Assembly: GCA_020724325.1 (NCBI GenBank)
Contig: DYHC01000011.1
Location: forward strand, 1,499 to 9,789
Reading direction: 5' to 3'
Source: Melioribacter roseus
GTDB taxonomy: Bacteria > Bacteroidota > Ignavibacteria > Ignavibacteriales > Melioribacteraceae
Length of the DNA stretch: 8,291 bases
Position 1 is the first letter of the stretch. The number at the start of each line of letters is the position of its first letter. Positions 1-6,795 of the stretch are shown here, one piece after another. Both the position numbers and the translations under genes were made by a program. The notes beneath the pieces were generated by a model. That model did not search any database and had not been told where the DNA came from. It saw nothing but the letters and a program-made list of their open reading frames with translations.

Positions 1-1745
1 ACACTAAAGTCTTTCTGAATTTTTTGAATTACTTTTCCACCCGGTCCAATTACTGCGCCAATCTTATCTGTGTTAATCTTGGTAGATAGAAGTGTTGGTG
101 CAAATTTGGAGATAGATGGTTTTGAAGCCGGTATAGCTTCGTTCATTATCTTGAGAATATGCAGCCGACCTATTTTAGCTTGTGCTAGTGCTTTCTCCAT
201 AATTTCGAACGAGATTCCTTGAATCTTGATATCCATCTGAAACCCGGTAATTCCATTTTCAGATCCGGCAACTTTAAAATCCATATCGCCCAAATGATCT
301 TCATTTCCTAAAATATCAGAAAGGATTGCGTACCGTTCGCCTTCCTTAACAAGACCCATAGCAATTCCGGCAACAGCGCATTTAACCGGAACGCCGCCTT
401 CCATTAGAGCTAATGAACCGGCGCAAACCGTTGCCATAGATGATGAACCGTTCGATTCGAGAATATCTGAGTTAAGGCGAATCATGTAAGGAAATACTTC
501 TTCCGATGGAAGAATATTTTTTAACGATCTTTCTGCAAGGTTGCCATGCCCTACTTCTCTTCTTCCAACCCCGCTATATTTCCCTGTTTCTCCTACACTA
601 AATGGAGGAAAGTTATAATGAAGTATATAACGTTTTCTAAATTCAGTTTGAAGTCCGTCTATAATCTGTTCATCCTGTTTAGTTCCAAGAGTCAGAGTTG
701 TTATACTCTGTGTTTCACCGCGTGTAAAAAGAGCCGTTGCATGAGGACGGGGAAGTATTCCTAGTTCAATTGAGATAGGGCGGATCTGATCAGTTCTTCT
801 GCCGTCTAGGCGTAATCCATCTTCAAGAATTCTGGAACGCATCAATTCCTTTTCCATATCATGCAGAATTGCTTTAATAACTTTTTCCTGTTCAGGATAT
901 TTCTCTGCAAGAGCAGTTAATACTTCCTGCTCAAGTTCTTTATTCTTTGCAGATCTTTCTTCTTTAGCAAGAACCTCGGCAACAATATCTTTGAATTTAT
1001 TGTAAGCAATTTCCTTTACATCATTCAAAAGATTTTGATCAATTACTTTCTCAGGGACAGTAATTTTAGGTTTGCCGTAAAGCTGGCGCAGCTCATTCTG
1101 AGCTATAACAAGTTTTTTAATTTCCTGATGGGCAAACTTAAGAGCATCGAGCATTACTTCTTCGCTAACTTCTTTAGCTTCGCCTTCAACCATCATAATA
1201 GAGCTGTAAGTACCGGCAACAACCAATTCCATATCGCTTTCATCAATTTGAGTTAATGTTGGATTAACAATGAATTCACCATTAATTCTGCCAACACGTA
1301 CTTCGCCAATTGGTTCCAGAAACGGAATATCAGAAACCACAAGCGCAGCAGATGCTCCAACAGCAGCAAGAACGTCTGCATCGTTTTCATTATCGAATGA
1401 ATATACGAATGCGGCAACCTGAGTATCGTTGTAATAATTATTTGGGAAGAGGGGTCTAATCGGTCTATCAATTAATCTTGCGCTTAGAACTTCCTTGTCG
1501 CTCGGTTTGCCTTCTCTTTTTAGGAAACCGCCTGGGATTTTTCCGGCTGCGAAAGCTTTTTCCCTGTATTCTACGTTTAGAGGGAAGAAATCAATATCTT
1601 CTCTTAGTTCGCCTGTAACCGCAGTTACAAGAACAACGGTATCCCCGTACTGAACGGTAACCGCACCGTTGGACTGTTTAGCAAGTTTACCTGTTTCAAT
1701 TTTTAAAATCTTACCGCCTATTTCAACTTCTTTAGAATATACCAT
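1..1745 (-). CDS. pnp: Polynucleotide phosphorylase (PNPase), 5' part, cut by the window edge
   Basis: PNPase degrades RNA 3'-to-5' using phosphate, releasing nucleoside diphosphates; it is a trimeric cytoplasmic enzyme, part of the RNA degradosome in some bacteria. I translated 581 codons from ATG 1745-1743; the frame stays open to base 1. Seen: first RNase PH-like domain (about 1-140) with the RNA-contacting loop GGFLKREGKPS (72-82; FLKR where E. coli has FFRR), an all-helical linker (about 235-310), and a second RNase PH domain (about 315-540). The second domain carries FTRGETQ (340-346), RREVGHG (395-401), SSSMATV (434-440) and EDHLGDMDF (482-490), whose D483 and D489 match the E. coli catalytic aspartates. 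The KH domain begins with IGPGG at 566-570. The rest of KH and the S1 domain lie outside the window; this is an edge effect, not a mutation. It sits 12 nt after rpsO with a good ribosome binding site. Identification is very secure. Confidence 0.99.
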   Translation of the reverse strand, partial: MVYSKEVEIGGKILKIETGKLAKQSNGAVTVQYGDTVVLVTAVTGELREDIDFFPLNVEYREKAFAAGKIPGGFLKREGKPSDKEVLSARLIDRPIRPLFPNNYYNDTQVAAFVYSFDNENDADVLAAVGASAALVVSDIPFLEPIGEVRVGRINGEFIVNPTLTQIDESDMELVVAGTYSSIMMVEGEAKEVSEEVMLDALKFAHQEIKKLVIAQNELRQLYGKPKITVPEKVIDQNLLNDVKEIAYNKFKDIVAEVLAKEERSAKNKELEQEVLTALAEKYPEQEKVIKAILHDMEKELMRSRILEDGLRLDGRRTDQIRPISIELGILPRPHATALFTRGETQSITTLTLGTKQDEQIIDGLQTEFRKRYILHYNFPPFSVGETGKYSGVGRREVGHGNLAERSLKNILPSEEVFPYMIRLNSDILESNGSSSMATVCAGSLALMEGGVPVKCAVAGIAMGLVKEGERYAILSDILGNEDHLGDMDFKVAGSENGITGFQMDIKIQGISFEIMEKALAQAKIGRLHILKIMNEAIPASKPSISKFAPTLLSTKINTDKIGAVIGPGGKVIQKIQKDFS

Positions 1746-1750
1746 TTACA

Positions 1751-1756
1751 TTCCTC
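1751..1756 (-). promoter_or_regulatory. Ribosome binding site of pnp
   Basis: GAGGAA lies 5 nt before the pnp ATG at 1745 and begins 2 nt after the rpsO stop codon. It supports the start at 1745, which gives a normal PNPase N-terminus. Between this site and the start, the sequence reads ATG-TAA-ATG in frame. The first ATG (1751-1749) overlaps the end of the GAGGAA and is followed directly by a stop, so it cannot be the gene start. Confidence 0.8.
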
Positions 1757-1757
1757 G

Positions 1758-2027
1758 TTACTTTCTTATGTTCAATTCTTTAATTATGCTTCGATATCTT
1801 TCAATATCTTTTCCTGCTAAATAATCTAGCAGTCTTCTTCTTTTACCAACCATTTGCATAAGACCTCTTCTAGAAGCATTGTCTTTATTATGACCTTCGA
1901 AATGTGCGGTAAGGTTATTTATACGTTCGGTTAAAAGAGCTATTTGAACCTCGGCGGTTCCGCTGTCCTTTTCATTCTTACCGAATTTTTTCATTAATTC
2001 AAGTTTCTTTTCTTTTGATAACGACAT
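1758..2027 (-). CDS. rpsO: 30S ribosomal protein S15
   Basis: S15 is a primary 16S rRNA-binding protein of the 30S platform, needed early in small-subunit assembly, and it also contacts 23S rRNA in an intersubunit bridge. The 89-residue length equals that of E. coli S15. Conserved family segments are visible: [16 protein letters not shown] (about 21-36), the [15 protein letters not shown] loop region that meets rRNA (about 42-56), and [13 protein letters not shown] (about 62-74). The protein is four-helical and basic, with no signal or membrane segment. The start is fixed by AAGGAG 7 nt upstream. It is followed by pnp after only 12 nt with no terminator between, so the two are probably co-transcribed; rpsO next to pnp is a widespread arrangement. 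In several bacteria S15 represses its own mRNA through a leader structure, and the 63-nt spacer here holds a candidate fold. Identification is secure. Confidence 0.98.
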   Translation of the reverse strand: MSLSKEKKLELMKKFGKNEKDSGTAEVQIALLTERINNLTAHFEGHNKDNASRRGLMQMVGKRRRLLDYLAGKDIERYRSIIKELNIRK

Positions 2028-2034
2028 TGTGTTA

Positions 2035-2040
2035 CTCCTT
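2035..2040 (-). promoter_or_regulatory. Ribosome binding site of rpsO
   Basis: AAGGAG lies 7 nt before the rpsO ATG and is one of the strongest Shine-Dalgarno sequences in the window, along with that of nusA. It follows an A-run. Its first four bases are complementary to CCTT in the loop of the upstream hairpin (2078-2075), so it could be sequestered. Confidence 0.85.
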
Positions 2041-2057
2041 TTTTGATTTGTTCAATG

Positions 2058-2089
2058 TAATCCCAGAAAAAATTAAGGTACCGGGATCA
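2058..2089 (-). promoter_or_regulatory. Hairpin in the rpsO leader, possible autoregulatory site
   Basis: In the 63-nt ribF-rpsO spacer the transcript can form a 7-bp stem: TGATCCC (2089-2083) with GGGATTA (2064-2058), which includes one G-U pair. The 18-nt loop (2082-2065) contains CCTT at 2078-2075, complementary to AAGG of the rpsO ribosome binding site (2040-2037), so a pseudoknot-like fold is possible. The stem has no following U-run in the transcript, so it is not an intrinsic terminator. S15 autoregulation through rpsO leaders is established in E. coli and other bacteria with differing structures. The G-U/G-C motif of known S15 sites is not clearly present. The fold is seen; the regulatory role is a guess. 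Confidence 0.35.
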
Positions 2090-2090
2090 A

Positions 2091-3029
2091 TTAGCTAACT
2101 AAAACATTTATTAACTCCAGCGCTTTCTTTTTATCTTCTTCTATCTGATTAATAAGATCGTATTTGGATTCAAACTTTTTTTCGTCGCGCAATCTTTTAA
2201 TGAAATCTACGCTTAATTCTTTTCCATAAATATCCTTGTTGAAATTGAGAATGTGTACTTCAATAACAAGTTCGGTTCTATCCTCAAAAGTTGGTCGATA
2301 ACCAATATTCATAATGCCGTAATAAGATTCCTTTTCGCAAGAACAGGCAACAATATAAACACCTTTTTTAGGAATTGCTTTATTAATATCGTGCAGTTTC
2401 ATATTAGCAGTAGGAAACCCCAACACTCTGCCGCGCCGTGCTCCTTGAACAACCCGTCCAGTAAAAGTGTAGTTTCTGCCTAAAAGCAAATTTGCTTTTT
2501 CTACATTCCCCTCGTAAAGCGCATTACGAATTTTTGTACTGCTGATAATTTCGCCATCGTTAGTTTCTGGAGGTACTGCAGTAACATCAAAGTTATAAAC
2601 TCTACCAAGCTCGCGCAGCTTATCCTCATCGCCCAGTCTATCTTTGCCAAATTTGTGATCGTGACCTACTACCATATGCACAGTTCCGAATTTATCCACC
2701 AGATAATTTTTTATAAATTGATCGGAAGTAAGCTGCGAAAATTCTTTTGTAAAATTCAGAACAATTAGTTCATCAATTTCTATCTTCTCAAGAATTCTTT
2801 TCTTTTCGTCAAAAGTAGTTAACAGTTTAAGATCATAATTCTGCGATACTACACTTCTTGGATGCGGATTGAATGTAATTACAATACTCTTGCCATTAAT
2901 TTTCTTTGCAATATTTTTCATTGTTCCCATAATTTGCAGATGCCCGCGGTGCAATCCGTCGAATGTTCCTACCGTAACAACTGCATTAGACTGCTTTGAA
3001 TATTTATCCTGTTCGGTATAAAGCTTCAT
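2091..3029 (-). CDS. ribF: Bifunctional riboflavin kinase / FMN adenylyltransferase (FAD synthetase)
   Basis: RibF converts riboflavin to FMN and then to FAD using ATP, in the cytoplasm. The 312-residue length is typical of the two-domain bacterial enzyme. The N-terminal adenylyltransferase domain (about 1-180) shows the nucleotidyltransferase signature GTFDGLHRGH (21-30), FNPHP (53-57), GHDHKFGKD (122-130) and ISSTKIRNAL (162-171). The C-terminal flavokinase domain (about 185-305) shows GRVLGFPTANM (200-210), the GVYIV strand (223-227), and IEVHILNF (256-263) with E257 in the position of the family's catalytic glutamate. The ATG at 3029 is the only option: a TGA stop lies in frame 5 codons upstream and no other start precedes the signature. 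The gene begins 16 nt after truB but lacks a clear Shine-Dalgarno sequence, having only a purine-rich A-run, so it may depend on ribosomes arriving from truB. No FMN riboswitch is visible. Identification is secure. Confidence 0.97.
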   Translation of the reverse strand: MKLYTEQDKYSKQSNAVVTVGTFDGLHRGHLQIMGTMKNIAKKINGKSIVITFNPHPRSVVSQNYDLKLLTTFDEKKRILEKIEIDELIVLNFTKEFSQLTSDQFIKNYLVDKFGTVHMVVGHDHKFGKDRLGDEDKLRELGRVYNFDVTAVPPETNDGEIISSTKIRNALYEGNVEKANLLLGRNYTFTGRVVQGARRGRVLGFPTANMKLHDINKAIPKKGVYIVACSCEKESYYGIMNIGYRPTFEDRTELVIEVHILNFNKDIYGKELSVDFIKRLRDEKKFESKYDLINQIEEDKKKALELINVLVS

Positions 3030-3045
3030 ATCAAATTTTTTTCAA

Positions 3046-3753
3046 TTAAGTTACGCTTAACAGCCTAAATTTCTCAATAAATTCGTTTATCGAAATAGAA
3101 TTATCGACATCGAAGAGACCTATTTTAGTTCTTCGTAACCTGCTAAGATAAGCGCCGCATCCCAATTTCTTTCCGTAATCATTAGCAATTACTCTGATAT
3201 ATGTACCGGTTGAGCACGTTATTTCGAACCAAATATCGGGTAAATCGATATTCAAAATTTCAAAGCGGGAAATAAAAATTTCCCTCGGTTCTTTTTCAAT
3301 CTCAATTCCCTTCCGGGCAAATGCGTAAAGCGATTTCCCTTTGTGTTTTACTGCCGAATAAACCGGCGGAATTTGAAAACCCTTGCCTAAAAATGTTTTT
3401 GCTGTTTCAATTATCTTAGAAGCTGTAACATTTGTAAAATCGCTTTGCGATTCAAATTCAGTTTCAATATCAAATGAAGCTGTTGTCTTGCCAATTGTAA
3501 TAACACCAGTATAAGTTTTATCCAGTTCTCTAAAAGAAGATATTTGCTTGGTCATTTTTCCGGTACAGACAATCAGCAGTCCGGTAGCCATAGGATCGAG
3601 CGTGCCGGAATGCCCAACCTTTTTAATGTTAACAGCTTTTCTAACTTTATACACAATATCAAAGGACGATTTATATAACTGCTTATCAATAAGAATTACT
3701 TCGCCAGCTTCAAAATCCGGAACATAATTATCACGAGTTTCCCGTGTTATCAT
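3046..3753 (-). CDS. truB: tRNA pseudouridine-55 synthase TruB (short, no PUA domain)
   Basis: TruB isomerises U55 to pseudouridine in the T-arm of nearly all elongator tRNAs, and is also an RNA chaperone. The catalytic motif KVGHSGTLDPMATG is at 45-58, with D53 as the catalytic aspartate. Further family segments are KTYTGVITIGKTTASFD (79-95), QIPPVYSAVKHKGKSLY, and TCSTGTYIRVIANDYG with the conserved arginine near the C-terminus. At 235 residues it is much shorter than the E. coli enzyme (314) and ends just after the catalytic fold, so it lacks a C-terminal PUA domain; short TruBs are common in Bacteroidota and relatives. The start overlaps rbfA by 23 nt. The next methionine is M55, beyond the catalytic residue, so ATG 3753 is the only workable ATG. 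No strong Shine-Dalgarno sequence is seen, which fits translational coupling to rbfA. Identification is secure. Confidence 0.97.
   Translation of the reverse strand: MITRETRDNYVPDFEAGEVILIDKQLYKSSFDIVYKVRKAVNIKKVGHSGTLDPMATGLLIVCTGKMTKQISSFRELDKTYTGVITIGKTTASFDIETEFESQSDFTNVTASKIIETAKTFLGKGFQIPPVYSAVKHKGKSLYAFARKGIEIEKEPREIFISRFEILNIDLPDIWFEITCSTGTYIRVIANDYGKKLGCGAYLSRLRRTKIGLFDVDNSISINEFIEKFRLLSVT
3731..3753 (-). other. rbfA-truB coding overlap, 23 nt
   Basis: The last 23 nt of rbfA, including its TGA at 3733-3731, are also the first codons of truB in another frame. A short stem, CACG with CGTG around a 7-nt loop, lies inside the overlap. The overlap is real because both reading frames are conserved families with plausible ends; truB has no alternative ATG before its catalytic aspartate. 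Confidence 0.85.
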
Positions 3754-4102
3754 TTTCTTTTTTATCAGAGGAATGAATTTGTTTAAATAATTCTTCTATT
3801 TTTTCTACATAATCTATAGTATCGTCAATAAAAAAATGGAGTTCGGGTACATACCGCATTTTAATTTTTGAAGCCAGTTCGCTTCTTATAAGACTTTTGA
3901 GATTATTAACCTTCTCAAGAACTTCATCGCGTTTATCCTTATCATATACAGAAAGATAAGTTTTGGCATGCTGAAGATCTGCACTTACTTTTACGCTTGT
4001 AACTGTAACAAGACCTACTTCGGGAGCCTGAACCCTGTGAAGAAATATTAAGCTGAGTTCTTCTTTTAACAAACTGGCAACTTTATCTAATCTGTAGGAC
4101 AT
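3731..4102 (-). CDS. rbfA: 30S ribosome-binding factor RbfA
   Basis: RbfA is a cold-shock-associated assembly factor that binds free 30S subunits near the 16S rRNA 5' helix and helps late maturation, working alongside RimP and IF2, which are encoded upstream here. The 123-residue length is normal. It is a single type-II KH-like fold. Conserved stretches are YRLDKVASLLKEELSLIF at the N-terminus, LVTVTSVKVSADLQHAKTYL (about 31-50), and RYVPELHFFIDDTIDY (about 83-98). The tail from about 110 is hydrophilic and rich in Lys, Asp, Glu and Asn, probably disordered. The ATG shares its A with the infB stop (TAATG), and only a weak GAAAC-type purine stretch lies upstream, so termination-reinitiation from infB is likely. 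Its end overlaps truB by 23 nt. Identification is secure. Confidence 0.97.
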   Translation of the reverse strand: MSYRLDKVASLLKEELSLIFLHRVQAPEVGLVTVTSVKVSADLQHAKTYLSVYDKDKRDEVLEKVNNLKSLIRSELASKIKMRYVPELHFFIDDTIDYVEKIEELFKQIHSSDKKENDNTGNS

Positions 4103-6738
4103 TAAGCAAGTTTCTTTTTTGTTTCTATAATTTTGTAAGATTCAATTATGTCGCCTACTTTAACATCGTTAAAGTTAGCAATACCAAGTCCGCATTCAAA
4201 TCCATTTTCAACTTCGCGGACGTCATCTTTAAATCTTTTCAACGAAGCAAGGTCGCCTTCATAAATCGCAATTCCGTCGCGGAACAATCTAATTTTATTT
4301 TTACGTTCTACTTTACCATCCTGGACGTAGCAGCCGGCAACAGTACCAACTTTAGGTACTTTAAATATTTCTCTAATTTCAACGGTACCTACAAGTTCTT
4401 CAGAAACTACAGGTGAGAGCATGCCTTCGAGGGCAGATTTAACTTCGTTAATAGCGTCGTAAATTATGTTGTATAATCTTATATCAACTTTTTCCTGTTC
4501 CGCTAATTTTCTTGCATTAGTATTAGGTCTAACATGGAATCCGATAATAATAGCGTGAGAAGCAGCAGCTAAGAGAACATCACCTTCCGAAATTGCACCT
4601 ACACCTTTATGTATTACACGAACAGCAACTTCGTCGTTGGATAATTTCATTAACGAGTCTGCAAGAGCTTCAATTGAACCATCAACGTCGCCTTTTACTA
4701 TAATAGGCAATTCTTTAAATCCGCCTCTGCTAATCTGGCTTGCAATTTCATCGAGAGTAATATGTTTAACCTGGCGATGATCCTGTTCGCGTTTAATTTG
4801 CTGTCTTTTCAAGCTAATTTCTCTTGCTTCGCGTTCGGAAATGGTAATAGAGAATGTATCGCCGGCTTGGGGAGCAGATTCAAATCCAAGGACAAGAACC
4901 GGCGTAGAAGGAGCCGCATCAAAAACTTTATTACTTCTTTCATCAAACATAGCCCGAACTCTTCCGTGAACAACACCGGCAATAAAGGGATCGCCTATTT
5001 TAAGAGTTCCTTTTTGAACAAGAACGGTTGCAGTTACACCTTTTCCTTTATCCATTTGCGATTCGATAATTACACCTTGAGCCAAACGGTCTGGGTTAGC
5101 TTTTAAGTCTAACAGTTCTGCTTCGAGGGCAATTTTTTCTAAAAGGAGATCAACATTTTTTCCAAACTTAGCAGAAATTTCAACACACTGATATTTACCT
5201 CCCCAATCTTCTACCAGAATATTTCTTTCTGCCAGCTGTTGTTTTATTTTTTCTATGTTGGAATTCGGTTTATCAACTTTATTGATAGCAATAATTATAG
5301 GAACGTTGGCAGCTTGAGCATGGTTAATAGCTTCAACCGTCTGCGGCATTACGGCATCATCTGCGGCAACAACGAGAACTACAATATCTGTAATACTAGC
5401 GCCGCGGGCACGCATTGCTGTAAATGCTTCGTGACCGGGTGTATCAAGAAAAGTAATGTTCTTTCCGCCCTCAAGGTCTACCTGATATGCACCAATGTGC
5501 TGTGTAATTCCGCCCGATTCTCCGGCTACAACATTTGTTCTTCTGATATAATCTAGTAATGATGTTTTACCATGATCCACATGACCCATTATTGTTACAA
5601 CGGGCGGACGCGGCTTCAATGTATTTTCCGGGTCCGGTATATCGGAATCCACTTCTACTTGGTAATCTTCCTGAAGCTCAATTTCAAAATCAAATTCATC
5701 TGCAACGAGTGTAATTGATTCAACATCAAGACGCTGGTTAATGGAAACCATTAATCCGAGTCCAATACATTTTTGAATTACATCGCTTACAGGAACGCCC
5801 ATTAAATTAGCAAGTTCGTTAACTGCAATGAATTCGGTTACCTGAATTTTTTTCTGAGATAGTTGTTTTTGTTCAAGAATTTTTTCTTGAATCTCCATTT
5901 TCTCTTTTCTTTTCTTCTTACGTACCGAAGCTCTATCGCCTATGGTCGATTCATCCATGCTTAGGATGGTCCTTTTAATTGCTTCTTCAACCTCTCTCTT
6001 GTCAATTTCCAGTTTTTTAATTTTTCGTTTCTTTTTAGTAACAATTTCGTCTCCACCTTCTTCTGCAACTTTGGTCTTTTTCTTAGCTTTTAATACTTTT
6101 TTCTTCTTTTTCTTTTTATCAGAATCAGTCTCTTCAACTTGTGTTGTTGGTTTCTGCTGTAATACTACTTCTTCAGCAGCCGCAGGTTTTGTTTCTTTTG
6201 GTTTTTCTTTTTGTTTTGAAACAAGATCAATTTTACCAACAATAGTAAGCCCTTTTTTCTTTGTCTCTAATTCTAATTCCGATCTTGTTTTGAAAGTTTT
6301 GGATTCTTCTGCTTCTTCTTCAGGAACAGTTCCTGCTTCTGCAGGTTCTTCAATTACAGGTTTTAATTCTTCACCAATTTCAATTTTTTCTGGTTCGGTC
6401 GGAATGACTTCTTGCTCAATCACTTGCTGGGTTTTTACTTCTTTTAAAGGTTCTTCTTGAACTGCCGCTGTTTGAGGAGGTGTTGCTTCAGCTTCTATTT
6501 TATCCCCTCTCTTTTTCTGAAAATCTGATATTTTTTTGTAATGCTTCTCAGCTTTTTCAATATCTTTTTTAAAGTGAGATTTAATATCTGCCAGCATTTC
6601 ATCGGTTAGAGGTGCCATGTGGGATTTTACTTCGTAACCTTTTTTATGCAAATATTCCATCAACGAATCAGTAGAAAGATTATATTCGGAAGCAAACTTA
6701 TAGAGTTTTAATTTTTTTTCTTTGGCAGTTTCGGGCAT
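4102..6738 (-). CDS. infB: Translation initiation factor IF-2
   Basis: IF2 is a GTPase that brings fMet-tRNA to the 30S subunit and promotes 50S joining. The protein has 878 residues. Domains in order: an IF2_N-like helical domain (about 8-60); a long Lys/Glu/Pro-rich linker (about 75-295) with a seven-lysine run at 208-214 and a small ordered-looking island, [10 protein letters not shown] (163-172); a second IF2_N domain (about 300-355); and the GTPase domain with G1 GHVDHGKT (385-392), G3 DTPGH (432-436), G4 NKVD (486-489) and G5 SAK (522-524). Beta-barrel domain II follows, with [10 protein letters not shown], then domain III, and a C-terminal fMet-tRNA-binding barrel from about 784, containing [19 protein letters not shown]. 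All GTPase motifs are intact. The start at 6738 is supported by AAGG 10 nt upstream and by the N-terminal domain beginning at once. It lies 57 nt after nusA and ends in TAATG with rbfA. Identification is secure; the linker is compositionally biased but in frame. Confidence 0.98.
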   Translation of the reverse strand: MPETAKEKKLKLYKFASEYNLSTDSLMEYLHKKGYEVKSHMAPLTDEMLADIKSHFKKDIEKAEKHYKKISDFQKKRGDKIEAEATPPQTAAVQEEPLKEVKTQQVIEQEVIPTEPEKIEIGEELKPVIEEPAEAGTVPEEEAEESKTFKTRSELELETKKKGLTIVGKIDLVSKQKEKPKETKPAAAEEVVLQQKPTTQVEETDSDKKKKKKKVLKAKKKTKVAEEGGDEIVTKKKRKIKKLEIDKREVEEAIKRTILSMDESTIGDRASVRKKKRKEKMEIQEKILEQKQLSQKKIQVTEFIAVNELANLMGVPVSDVIQKCIGLGLMVSINQRLDVESITLVADEFDFEIELQEDYQVEVDSDIPDPENTLKPRPPVVTIMGHVDHGKTSLLDYIRRTNVVAGESGGITQHIGAYQVDLEGGKNITFLDTPGHEAFTAMRARGASITDIVVLVVAADDAVMPQTVEAINHAQAANVPIIIAINKVDKPNSNIEKIKQQLAERNILVEDWGGKYQCVEISAKFGKNVDLLLEKIALEAELLDLKANPDRLAQGVIIESQMDKGKGVTATVLVQKGTLKIGDPFIAGVVHGRVRAMFDERSNKVFDAAPSTPVLVLGFESAPQAGDTFSITISEREAREISLKRQQIKREQDHRQVKHITLDEIASQISRGGFKELPIIVKGDVDGSIEALADSLMKLSNDEVAVRVIHKGVGAISEGDVLLAAASHAIIIGFHVRPNTNARKLAEQEKVDIRLYNIIYDAINEVKSALEGMLSPVVSEELVGTVEIREIFKVPKVGTVAGCYVQDGKVERKNKIRLFRDGIAIYEGDLASLKRFKDDVREVENGFECGLGIANFNDVKVGDIIESYKIIETKKKLA

Positions 6739-6795
6739 CGATATTTTACCTTATAGTTTATTCATCGCTGGATTTAGAGAATAACAAAAAAATCA
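6739..6795 (-). other. nusA-infB spacer, 57 nt
   Basis: This is the second-longest intergenic stretch. It is AT-rich, opens with a TGA that makes a tandem stop for nusA, then a T-run, then a weak 6-bp inverted repeat TTATTC/GAATAA (6784-6779 with 6763-6758, 15-nt loop), and ends with the infB ribosome binding site. The T-run precedes the repeat in the transcript, so it is not a terminator. I see no clear promoter. Confidence 0.8.
6749..6752 (-). promoter_or_regulatory. Ribosome binding site of infB
   Basis: AAGG lies 10 nt before the infB ATG, within the 57-nt nusA-infB spacer. It is a moderate site with somewhat long spacing, but it supports ATG 6738 as the start. The rest of the spacer is AT-rich. 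No ylxR or ylxQ homologue lies here, and I see no promoter that I would defend. Confidence 0.6.

Noticed and set aside
2041..2090. Promoter for rpsO in the spacer (TTGATC; TACATTGA resembling the Bacteroidota TAnnTTTG element)
   Set aside because: Matches are partial and without properly spaced partners; not distinguishable from AT-rich background.
2253..2483. 76-codon plus-strand open frame opposite ribF
   Set aside because: It is antisense to the flavokinase domain, which has clear motifs; no independent support.
4762..5556. Two plus-strand open frames (4762-5106 and 5239-5556)
   Set aside because: Both lie antisense to conserved IF2 domains; they have no family resemblance and are explained as shadows.
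6090..6120. Slippery A-rich run in infB (seven-lysine stretch) as a programmed frameshift site
   Set aside because: The in-frame AAA-AAG pairs are preceded by T or G, not A, so the classical A-AAA-AAG heptamer is absent, and the zero frame continues through a complete IF2.
5942..6460. 172-codon plus-strand open frame rich in Ser and Phe
   Set aside because: It is the antisense of the Lys/Glu-rich IF2 linker, whose codons read as Phe/Ser/Leu on the other strand; it has no recognisable family and infB is certain.
6758..6784. Inverted repeat TTATTC/GAATAA in the nusA-infB spacer as a terminator
   Set aside because: Only six AT-rich pairs with a 15-nt loop, and the T-run lies before rather than after it in the transcript.
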